A model generated the notes under the pieces. That model made no database searches and was not told where the DNA came from. It was given only the letters and a program-made list of their open reading frames with translations. A stretch of DNA of 13,241 nt from Actinomycetes bacterium. GTDB taxonomy: Bacteria; Actinomycetota; Actinomycetes; Actinomycetales; Microbacteriaceae. A program made the translations under genes and the position numbers. Positions 6,838-12,487 of this stretch are shown in pieces. The stretch covers positions 1-13,241 of the forward strand of contig JAEXHA010000016.1 of the NCBI GenBank assembly GCA_023450335.1. Reading direction: 5' to 3'. Numbering within the stretch: the stretch's first letter is position 1; each line of letters opens with the position of its first letter.

Positions 6838-7596
6838 TCACGTCCGCGGCGGGTTGAGGGGCAACCAGTCCTCGAGCCGGGTCTCGAAGATCTGCGCACC
6901 CTCGACGGGCACGAGCGTGCGTTCGCCGATGCGCGCCCCGTAGTAGGGGGCGGCGTCGTCTCGCACCACCGTTCGCGGGTCCCCGCGGAAGGCGAGCCCG
7001 CGCCGGATGAACTCGTCGAGTCCGAAAGCCTCGGGGCCGGCGATCTCGATGTCGCCGTTCACCGGCTCGCCCGCTGCGGTCCGGGCGACGGCCGTGGCCA
7101 CGTCGTCGGCGGCGATGGGCTGCACGAGTCCGCCGGGCAGCGTCACCGTGTCACCCGCGGTGGAGATGTCGGCGATCGAGCCGAGAAACTCGAAGAACTG
7201 CGTCGCGTGCACGAGTGAGAACGGTTGACCCGACCGGCGGATGAGCTCCTCCTGCGCGACCTTCGCCGCGAAGTACGGGATGTCCTGCGGCCGGTTGGTG
7301 CCCACGATGGTGAGCGCGACGTGGTGCCCGACACCGGCTGCCTTCTCTGCGGCCAGCAGGTTGCGGGTCGAGGTCGTGAAGAACTCGCGCACCGCGTCCT
7401 GTTCGAACGACGGCGAGTTGGACACATCGACGACGACATCGGCACCGGCCAGCGCATCGGCCACGCCTTCGCCGGTGATCGAGTCCACGCCCGTGTTGGG
7501 TGAGGCGGCGAGGGCCTCGTGGCCGTGGGCGGTGAGTTTTGCGACGACCTTCGAGCCGATGAGACCCGTTCCGCCGATCACGACGATCTTTGCCAT
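6838..7596 (-). CDS. NmrA-like/atypical SDR NAD(P)-binding protein, copy 1 (sdr1)
   Basis: This 252-residue cytoplasmic Rossmann-fold protein is probably an oxidoreductase or epimerase-like enzyme. The N-terminus has the dinucleotide motif GGTGLIGS (8-15). Y108-F-A-A-K112 matches the SDR YxxxK catalytic pair. LVHATQFFEF (128-137) is typical of actinobacterial NmrA-like proteins. It is a clear paralogue of the product of 10533-11306, sharing DVSNS, REFF, GVxHHV, VGT and VHATQFFEF. ATG 7596 is chosen because the Rossmann strand starts at once and an AAAGG-type ribosome site lies about 8 nt upstream. An in-frame ATG 30 nt earlier would add an unlikely extension. It follows the SnoaL-like gene after 77 bp, with its own ECF41-like promoter in the gap. 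Members of this broad group are known ECF41 targets. Substrate unknown. Confidence 0.88.
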   Translation of the reverse strand: MAKIVVIGGTGLIGSKVVAKLTAHGHEALAASPNTGVDSITGEGVADALAGADVVVDVSNSPSFEQDAVREFFTTSTRNLLAAEKAAGVGHHVALTIVGTNRPQDIPYFAAKVAQEELIRRSGQPFSLVHATQFFEFLGSIADISTAGDTVTLPGGLVQPIAADDVATAVARTAAGEPVNGDIEIAGPEAFGLDEFIRRGLAFRGDPRTVVRDDAAPYYGARIGERTLVPVEGAQIFETRLEDWLPLNPPRT

Positions 7597-7643
7597 TTTC
7601 CAGACCTTTCCGAGGGGAACGCCCAAGCGCGTTCACCCTGTAT

Positions 7644-7670
7644 GACAAGACCGCCGCGGTGGGTGTGACC
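7644..7670 (-). promoter_or_regulatory. ECF41-type promoter of sdr1
   Basis: On the minus strand, GGTCACA (7670-7664), 16 nt, then TGTC (7647-7644). This resembles the -35/-10 pair I recall for ECF41 sigma factors (TGTCACA and CGTC). It begins 3 bp after the SnoaL-like gene's stop and would give a leader of roughly 40 nt ahead of the ATG at 7596. Its downstream flank also resembles that of the sdr2 promoter: both read CTTGTCA-N5-GG-N-GAAC. Confidence 0.65.
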
Positions 7671-7673
7671 TGC

Positions 7674-8093
7674 TCATCGATTCCAGTGCGCGAGCTTGGC
7701 CGGATTGACGACCATCCAGACGGCGTAGACCGCGCGGCGACGCACCGCGACGGTGATCACACCGACGACGCGGGTTCCTTCCCGCAGCGCGAGCGCCGGC
7801 ATCCCGTTCACCTCGACGTGGTCGAAGACGGCGCCGGGAAACAGCGACAGCACGCCCATCAACGCGGCGGCGGCGGGCACCGCCCCGCGGACGTCTGACA
7901 GCGCGGCCGGGACCGTGCCACCACTGTCGACAACGAGCCGGACATCCCATCCCAGCAATGCCGCGACCTCTTCGGGGCGGCGGCGTTCGCATGCGCGCGC
8001 CAGGGCGCCCACGACCGCACGCAATCGCATCGAGCGCGCCGAGTCGCGGTCACGACTGCCGGAGAACCACGATCGCAGGCGCCACGGTGTCAT
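7674..8093 (-). CDS. Stand-alone SnoaL/NTF2-like protein resembling the ECF41 C-terminal domain
   Basis: This 139-residue protein lacks sigma regions 2 and 4 but resembles the regulatory C-terminal domain of the neighbouring sigma factor. Shared points are an N-terminal helix pair, VDSGGTV (55-61) in place of the DGGG motif, VEVNGMPALALREG (93-106) against VEVNGQPAVTLSEG in sig1, and VVNPAKL (128-134) in place of NPDKL. The first 20 residues are basic with Trp4 and Trp9. The start at 8093 is fixed by an ATGA overlap with the sig1 stop (8090-8093), so translation is coupled and stoichiometric co-production is likely. I infer a trans-acting modulator of one or both sigma factors, for example by competing with the fused domain. 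An enzyme or ligand-binding NTF2 protein is the alternative. No signal peptide. Confidence 0.85.
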   Translation of the reverse strand: MTPWRLRSWFSGSRDRDSARSMRLRAVVGALARACERRRPEEVAALLGWDVRLVVDSGGTVPAALSDVRGAVPAAAALMGVLSLFPGAVFDHVEVNGMPALALREGTRVVGVITVAVRRRAVYAVWMVVNPAKLAHWNR

Positions 8094-8992
8094 TCGCCGC
8101 CGCTCGTCACGTGGTGGAGTTTGTCGGGGCTCATGATCCACAGCAGGTGCTGGATGCCGTCGGCCGACGCCGTGAGAGTGAGGGCCGTCGTCACCGCGCC
8201 GCCCTCGCTGAGCGTGACGGCCGGCTGACCGTTCACCTCGACCCAGTCGATCTGCTTGCCGACCCAGAAATGTCCGGAGAACGCCGCGACGAACTTCGCC
8301 ACCCGCGATGCGCCCACGACAGGGATGCGGGCGGCGAGTTTGACGCCGTTGCCATCGGAGTAGCTGACGATGTCCGCGGCGAACAGCTGTTCGAGGGCTT
8401 CCGCCTCGCCGCGCTGTGCGGCGCTGAGGAACGCCTCGAGCAGGCGACGCTGATCGGCGGTCGAGACGCTGCTGCTGCGCGGCGAGACAAGGTGTTTGCG
8501 GGCGCGGCTGACCAGTTGCCGGGCGGCGGGCACGGTGCCCTGCACGATCTCGGCTATGCGCTCGTAGGGGTAGTCGAGGGCTTCCCGCAGCACGTAGGCG
8601 GCGCGTTCGGTGGGGCTGAGCTTCTCGAGAAGGAGCAGGACGGCGTACTGCAGCGCCTCACCACGTTCGGCGCCGAGTGCCGGGTCGTCCTCGGTGTTGA
8701 CCGGTTCGGGCAGCCACGGGCCGATGTAGGTCTCTCGCCGCACGCGCGCGGATTGCAGCAGGTTGATCGACAGCCGGGTGGTGATCGTCGTGAGAAAGGC
8801 GATCGGCTCCCGCACGGTGTCGCGGGGCGTGGTCTGCCATCGGATCCATACCTCCTGGAGGATGTCCTCCGCGTCCGAGACGCTCCCGAGCATGCGGTAG
8901 GCGATGCCGAACAGGCGCCGGCGGCACGACGCGAACTGCTCGGCCGCTTGCGTCAGGTCGTCGGGGGAGTCGTCCGTGCGCACAGGGGTCAT
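8090..8992 (-). CDS. sigJ: ECF41/SigJ-type sigma factor, copy 1 (sig1)
   Basis: This 300-residue extracytoplasmic-function sigma factor has the long C-terminus that defines group ECF41. Region 2 spans about 18-85 (RRRLFGIAYRMLGSVSDAED, LQEVWIRW). The linker carries WLPEP (93-97). Region 4 spans about 115-168 (SPTERAAYVLREALDYPYERIAEI, then ARQLVSRARKHL). Residues 180-300 are a SnoaL-like domain with SDGNGVK (212-218) and MSPDKL (287-292), counterparts of the family's DGGGK and NPDKL motifs. In characterised members this domain tunes sigma activity and replaces a separate anti-sigma factor. ATG 8992 has no Shine-Dalgarno but lies 10 nt after an ECF41-like promoter, suggesting leaderless, autoregulated expression. 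It follows the MarR gene by 39 bp and overlaps the SnoaL-like gene. Confidence 0.93.
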   Translation of the reverse strand: MTPVRTDDSPDDLTQAAEQFASCRRRLFGIAYRMLGSVSDAEDILQEVWIRWQTTPRDTVREPIAFLTTITTRLSINLLQSARVRRETYIGPWLPEPVNTEDDPALGAERGEALQYAVLLLLEKLSPTERAAYVLREALDYPYERIAEIVQGTVPAARQLVSRARKHLVSPRSSSVSTADQRRLLEAFLSAAQRGEAEALEQLFAADIVSYSDGNGVKLAARIPVVGASRVAKFVAAFSGHFWVGKQIDWVEVNGQPAVTLSEGGAVTTALTLTASADGIQHLLWIMSPDKLHHVTSGGE

Positions 8993-9001
8993 GTCATCTG
9001 T

Positions 9002-9028
9002 GACCGGGCAGCGTGTCGATCTGTGACC
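9002..9028 (-). promoter_or_regulatory. ECF41-type promoter of sig1 (autoregulation), built from an 11-bp direct repeat
   Basis: On the minus strand, GGTCACA (9028-9022), 16 nt, then GGTC (9005-9002). The 11-mer ATCTGTGACCG (plus strand) is repeated exactly at 8996-9006 and 9019-9029, so the -10 block is itself a second copy of the -35 block, one promoter length away. The site fills the 39-bp gap between the MarR stop and the sig1 ATG and would yield an almost leaderless message. GGTC differs from my recalled CGTC consensus at the first base. Confidence 0.6.
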
Positions 9029-9031
9029 GAT

Positions 9032-9490
9032 TCAGTCGGATTCGGCTGAGGCTGCCGCGTGGGAGGTGATCGCGCGAAGAGCCGCGAGGGCGGCGTCGGC
9101 GCGTCCGGGTGTGAGGCCGAACGTCTCGGTGATCGTCCGGTAGATCGCCGGTGCGTGTGTCCGCAGCGCGTCGCCTTGCGGCGTGAGCGCCACGGTCACC
9201 GATCGCTCGTCTCGCGGGTTGCGCGCGCGGGTGACCAGGCCCTGCTGCTCCATCCGCTTCACCAGCGGCGTGACCGTTCCGTAGTCCGACTGCAGGCGCG
9301 CGACGATGTCGCCGACCGGCAGATCGCCGTCGGTCCACAGCACGGCCAGGACCAGGTATTGCGGATACGTGACACCGAGCGGTTCGAGAAGCGGGCGGTA
9401 GGCGGCGGTCACGGCACGGTAGGCGGCGTGCAGGTTGAAGCACACCATGTCGTCCAGTGCGACGTCGGGCGGGGTCGATTCGGTGGTCAC
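9032..9490 (-). CDS. MarR-family regulator of the OhrR redox-sensor type
   Basis: This 152-residue winged-helix repressor probably senses organic hydroperoxides or electrophiles. Cys17 lies in VCFNLHAAYRAV, the position of the reactive cysteine of OhrR. Tyr31 and Tyr42 lie 14 and 25 residues after it, the same offsets as Cys15, Tyr29 and Tyr40 of Bacillus subtilis OhrR as I know them. TYPQYLVLAVLW (41-52) and GTVTPLVKRMEQQGLVTR (71-88) are typical OhrR helices, and the wing carries DERSV (94-98). No ohr peroxidase gene is visible in this window. GTG 9490 overlaps the sig2 stop (9487-9490, GTGA), implying coupling. A -10-like TACCGT preceded by TGC (9498-9503, minus strand), 7 nt before the start, could also give separate transcription from within the sig2 tail. 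Likely target: this sigma cluster. Confidence 0.9.
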   Translation of the reverse strand: MTTESTPPDVALDDMVCFNLHAAYRAVTAAYRPLLEPLGVTYPQYLVLAVLWTDGDLPVGDIVARLQSDYGTVTPLVKRMEQQGLVTRARNPRDERSVTVALTPQGDALRTHAPAIYRTITETFGLTPGRADAALAALRAITSHAAASAESD

Positions 9491-10491
9491 CCGATCGACG
9501 GTAGCAACGCATCCTGAGAATTCACAGCGTGCGAGGGGATTGTATGCGAGGGAGTGACGCGCACGCGAGCCGGGGGCCGCTGGGTCATGGGGACCGGCGT
9601 CGCTATAGGGCGACCCTGCGCGATCGAAGCCAGCTTGGTGGGGTTCATGATCCAGAGAATCTGCGTGATCGTGTCGTCACGCACGGTCGCCGTGAGCGCG
9701 GCGAAGACATCGTCGCCGCTGAGCAGCAGGGCTGTCTCGCGGCAGTTCGCCTCGACCGGGACGAGTTCGACGCCACGCCACAGCCACTGGGAGACCCCGT
9801 ACAGAAACCGCACGAGGTTCTCGCGACCTCTGACCGGGCGCCGCGCGGTGCGGTGCACGACGCCGCCGCCGTCGGTGTAGCTGATCGCGTCCGCCGCGAG
9901 CAGCGACTCGAGCGCGCCGAGGTCTCCGGTCCGCGCGGCCTGGAGGAACGTCTGGAAGAAGCGATGATGGGTGCGTCGGTCGGCGGTACGGCCGGTGTCG
10001 GCCTCAAGATGCCGGCGCGCGCGGGACACGAGCTGGCGCGCGGCCGCCTGGCTCGTCTCGAGGATCTCGGCGATGCGGTCGTAGGGGTAGTCGAAGGCCT
10101 GCCGCAGCACGAACGCGGCGCGCTCGGTGGGCGTCAGACGCTCCATCAGCAGCAGTGTCGCCATCTGCAGCGCCTCGCCGCGCTCGGCGCCGAGGGTCGG
10201 ATCATTGCCGGTGTCGACGGGGCTGGGCAGCCACGGCCCGATATAGGTCTCGCGGCGCGCATGTGCGCTGCCCAGTTCGTTGATCGCCAGCCGTGTGGTG
10301 ATCGTCGTGAGGAACGCCGCCGGCTCGCGGACGGCATCGCGATCGCAGGCCTGCCACCGCATCCACGCGTCCTGCACCACGTCTTCGGCATCGGCGGCGT
10401 TGCCCAGGATGCGGTAGGCGATCCCGAACAGTCGCCGGCATTCGTGCTCGAAGGTGCGCAGGGCCTGGTCGGCGCGGCGGTCCGTGTCCAT
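9487..10491 (-). CDS. sigJ: ECF41/SigJ-type sigma factor, copy 2 (sig2)
   Basis: This 334-residue paralogue of sig1 has the same domain order. Region 2 lies at about 14-80 (CRRLFGIAYRILGNAADAED, QDAWMRW), the linker has WLPSP (87-91), and region 4 lies at about 110-162 (TPTERAAFVLRQAFDYPYDRIAEI). The SnoaL-like domain from about 175 has TDGGGV (206-211) and MNPTKL (282-287). It is unusual in continuing 47 residues past NPTKL with a Pro/Thr/Ser/Arg-rich tail; sig1 has only 8 residues there. That region is known to affect ECF41 activity, so the tail may alter control, or the natural end may once have been earlier. ATG 10491 has no Shine-Dalgarno but a TATATT box 6 nt upstream. sdr2 lies 41 bp upstream on the same strand, and MarR overlaps the stop. 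Confidence 0.92.
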   Translation of the reverse strand: MDTDRRADQALRTFEHECRRLFGIAYRILGNAADAEDVVQDAWMRWQACDRDAVREPAAFLTTITTRLAINELGSAHARRETYIGPWLPSPVDTGNDPTLGAERGEALQMATLLLMERLTPTERAAFVLRQAFDYPYDRIAEILETSQAAARQLVSRARRHLEADTGRTADRRTHHRFFQTFLQAARTGDLGALESLLAADAISYTDGGGVVHRTARRPVRGRENLVRFLYGVSQWLWRGVELVPVEANCRETALLLSGDDVFAALTATVRDDTITQILWIMNPTKLASIAQGRPIATPVPMTQRPPARVRVTPSHTIPSHAVNSQDALLPSIG

Positions 10492-10497
10492 GCTCGG

Positions 10498-10503
10498 AAT
10501 ATA
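10498..10503 (-). promoter_or_regulatory. Sigma-A-like extended -10 box TATATT of sig2
   Basis: On the minus strand, TGC-TATATT is followed by 6 nt and the ATG at 10491. The TGN preceding the hexamer makes it an extended -10. There is no GTCACA-type element in this 41-bp gap, in contrast to sig1, sdr1 and sdr2, which suggests basal expression by the housekeeping sigma factor. The -35 match 17 bp upstream is weak (TTCCTA). Confidence 0.55.
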
Positions 10504-10532
10504 GCAAGTGTGCGAGTAGATAGGAAGCGTTA

Positions 10533-11306
10533 TTATTGCGTACGCGCCAGATCGAGCCCGCTCTGCCGTTGCCAGTCGCGGAAGCGGGTCGGCGCGAGGC
10601 GCACCGCTCCGGCAGGAAGCAGGTCATCGCGCTGCAGCTTGGCGCCGAAGTACGTGCCGAGAGGGTCGGCGACCACTTCGCGCTCGTCCCGGCGGGCGCG
10701 AAGCTCGCGGCGGGCGAGGTCTCCGAGTTCGAACACTTCGGGTCCGGCGTTCTCGATGACGCCCTGCGCCGGTTCCGTCAGCGCGGCATCGGCCACGGCG
10801 TCGGCCACGTCCGCGGCCGCCATGGGCTGGATCCGGGCCCGGGCGAGCGTCGCGACGCCGCCGTGGGTCGCATTGTCGACGATGCTGCGGACGAACTCGA
10901 AGAACTGCGTCGCATGCACGAGCGTGTACGGGCGACCCGAGGTTGTGACCAGCCGCTCTTGCTGCAGCTTCGCCTGGAAGTAGCCTCCTTCGGCGCGCGC
11001 GAGACGGTCGGTGCCCACCACGGACAGCACGACGTGATGTCGGACCCCGGCGGCTGCGCCGTAGCTGAGCAGGTTGAGCGTCGACGCGTAGAAGAACTCA
11101 CGCGCCGCCGCTTCGTCGGTGTAGGAGGAGTTCGAGACGTCGATGAGCACCTCGCGGCCGATCAGGGCCGCTTCGAGCCCCTCGCCGGTGTACGAGTTGA
11201 CGCCGGTGGCGCGTGAGGCAGCCACGACGTCGTGATCTCGCGCGCGCAATCGGGCCACGAGCCGTGAGCCGATGAGTCCCGTTCCTCCGATGACTGCGAT
11301 GCGCAT
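10533..11306 (-). CDS. NmrA-like/atypical SDR NAD(P)-binding protein, copy 2 (sdr2)
   Basis: This 257-residue Rossmann-fold protein is a paralogue of the product of 6838-7596. It has GGTGLIGS (7-14), Y109-F-Q-A-K113 as the YxxxK pair, and the shared blocks DVSNS (57-61), REFF (69-72), RHHVVLSVVGT (89-99) and VHATQFFEF. The reaction is unknown; the group contains quinone reductases, epimerase-like and regulatory NmrA-like proteins. ATG 11306 is preceded by a strong AGGAGG ribosome site, and the Rossmann strand starts at residue 2; an in-frame ATG 39 nt earlier is unlikely. An ECF41-like promoter lies upstream in the divergent gap with the hydrolase gene. The TAA stop precedes sig2 by 41 bp, so sdr2 readthrough could also raise sig2 expression. 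Confidence 0.9.
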   Translation of the reverse strand: MRIAVIGGTGLIGSRLVARLRARDHDVVAASRATGVNSYTGEGLEAALIGREVLIDVSNSSYTDEAAAREFFYASTLNLLSYGAAAGVRHHVVLSVVGTDRLARAEGGYFQAKLQQERLVTTSGRPYTLVHATQFFEFVRSIVDNATHGGVATLARARIQPMAAADVADAVADAALTEPAQGVIENAGPEVFELGDLARRELRARRDEREVVADPLGTYFGAKLQRDDLLPAGAVRLAPTRFRDWQRQSGLDLARTQ

Positions 11307-11363
11307 GGTTCCTCCTGTGGGTCCGTTCCGGTGACGGGAGCGCACACCGGGTTCGCCTGCACT

Positions 11364-11390
11364 GACAAGGCGGCCTACCGCGATGTGACG
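11364..11390 (-). promoter_or_regulatory. ECF41-type promoter of sdr2
   Basis: On the minus strand, CGTCACA (11390-11384), 16 nt, then TGTC (11367-11364). It has the same two-block structure and spacing as before sdr1, and the following CTTGTCA-N5-GG-N-GAAC segment is shared too (13 of 19 positions identical without gaps). It would give a leader of about 50 nt containing the AGGAGG site. Confidence 0.65.
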
Positions 11391-11424
11391 TCGACACGCC
11401 GAAGGCTCCTCGTTCGGATGCCGG

Positions 11425-11451
11425 CGTCACACGCCGTACCGCTGCGCGGTC
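11425..11451 (+). promoter_or_regulatory. ECF41-type promoter of the hydrolase pair
   Basis: CGTCACA (11425-11431), 16 nt, then GGTC (11448-11451). It is back-to-back with the sdr2 promoter, with 34 bp between the two upstream blocks. A transcript from here would have a leader of roughly 40 nt holding GAAAGG (11486-11491), 7 nt before the ATG at 11499. Spacing and -35 block fit; the GGTC block differs by one base from the recalled consensus. Confidence 0.55.
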
Positions 11452-11498
11452 GTCTTTGTCATCACCACCGGGCCGCTTCATCCACGAAAGGCACTCCC

Positions 11499-12449
11499 AT
11501 GACCGACCACACTCTCGAGCCCGAAGCACGTGCGTTCGCCGACGCGGCGGCTCAGCCACCCACGCTCGCCGAACGCGGCGTGTCCGGCGCCCGCGCGCTC
11601 CTGGACGACGTGCAATCCGGTGACGTCGATCTGCTCGAAGTCGAAGAGGAATGGCACACGGTGGCCGCGGACGTCGGCGACGTCCCCGTGCGCATCGTCC
11701 GGCCCGTGGGCGCAACCGGGCCGCTCCCGGTGGTGCTCTACATCCATGGCGGAGGCTGGGTTCTGGGCAACGCCGGCACGCACGACCGGCTCGTGCGCGA
11801 ACTCGCCGTGGGCGCCGACGCCGCCGTGGTGTTCGTCGAGTACACCCGTTCGCCCGAGGCGCGCCATCCCGTCGCCATCGAGCAGGCCTACGCCGCCGCC
11901 CGGTGGGTCGTCGATGAGGGGACCACGCGCGGGCTGGATGCCGGTCGGATGTCGGTCGCGGGCGACTCGGTCGGCGGCAACATGGCCGCCGTCGTCGCGC
12001 TGCTGGCGAAGAAGCGCGGCGATGTGTCCTTCGTCCATCAGGCGCTGTTCTACCCGGTGACGGATGCAGGCATGGACACCGGCAGCTACCGCGAGTACGC
12101 CGAGGGCTATCACTTGCGTGCCGACGCGATGGCGTGGTTCTGGGACAACTACCTTCCCGACGTCGACGCACGTCGGGATCAGACGGCGTCACCCCTGCGT
12201 GCCCCCATCGACGAGCTCAAGGGGTTGCCTGAGACGCTGCTCATCGTCGACGAGAACGACGTCCTGCGCGACGAGGGCGAGCAGTACGGGCGCCATCTGA
12301 TGCAGGCCGGCGTGCGCACGACTCTCGTGCGGTACGACGGCACGATCCACGACTTCATGATGCTGAACCCGCTGAGCACCTCTGCGGCCACGACGGCTGC
12401 AGTCCAGCAGGCGGTTCAGGTGCTGCGCACGGCCTTCGCGCGCGGCTGA
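11499..12449 (+). CDS. Alpha/beta-hydrolase fold-3 esterase (HSL/family IV)
   Basis: This 316-residue cytoplasmic carboxylesterase belongs to the hormone-sensitive-lipase-like group. The oxyanion motif HGGGW is at 83-87. The nucleophile motif GDSVGG (155-160) gives Ser157. VLRDEG preceded by D254 gives the acid, and HDF with His284 completes the triad. The N-terminal 60 residues form the helical cap usual in this family. Length is typical. ATG 11499 is supported by GAAAGG 7 nt upstream and by the start of family similarity; an in-frame ATG at 11331 would add 56 residues that span the promoter region. It is divergent from sdr2, behind an ECF41-like promoter, and 38 bp ahead of a second hydrolase. 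Substrates are probably short-chain esters; the natural one is unknown. Confidence 0.92.
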   Translation: MTDHTLEPEARAFADAAAQPPTLAERGVSGARALLDDVQSGDVDLLEVEEEWHTVAADVGDVPVRIVRPVGATGPLPVVLYIHGGGWVLGNAGTHDRLVRELAVGADAAVVFVEYTRSPEARHPVAIEQAYAAARWVVDEGTTRGLDAGRMSVAGDSVGGNMAAVVALLAKKRGDVSFVHQALFYPVTDAGMDTGSYREYAEGYHLRADAMAWFWDNYLPDVDARRDQTASPLRAPIDELKGLPETLLIVDENDVLRDEGEQYGRHLMQAGVRTTLVRYDGTIHDFMMLNPLSTSAATTAAVQQAVQVLRTAFARG

Positions 12450-12487
12450 TCACCCCCACCGGAACACCACCAGAAAGCAGGAAGATC

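Noticed and set aside
7618..7647. TGTCATA-N19-CGTT as the sdr1 promoter, with CTTGTCA as the -35
   Set aside because: The spacer would be longer than usual for ECF sigma factors and its length differs in the sdr2 counterpart. GTCACA-N16-TGTC fits all four sites with constant spacing, making CTTGTCA part of the -10.
10536..11216. 226-codon plus-strand open frame opposite sdr2
   Set aside because: It is an antisense shadow. The minus-strand frame has an intact Rossmann motif and a close paralogue in the same window.
11331..11498. Longer start for the first hydrolase at 11331
   Set aside because: The extra 56 residues have no hydrolase similarity and would overlay the divergent promoters. A ribosome site is present before 11499.
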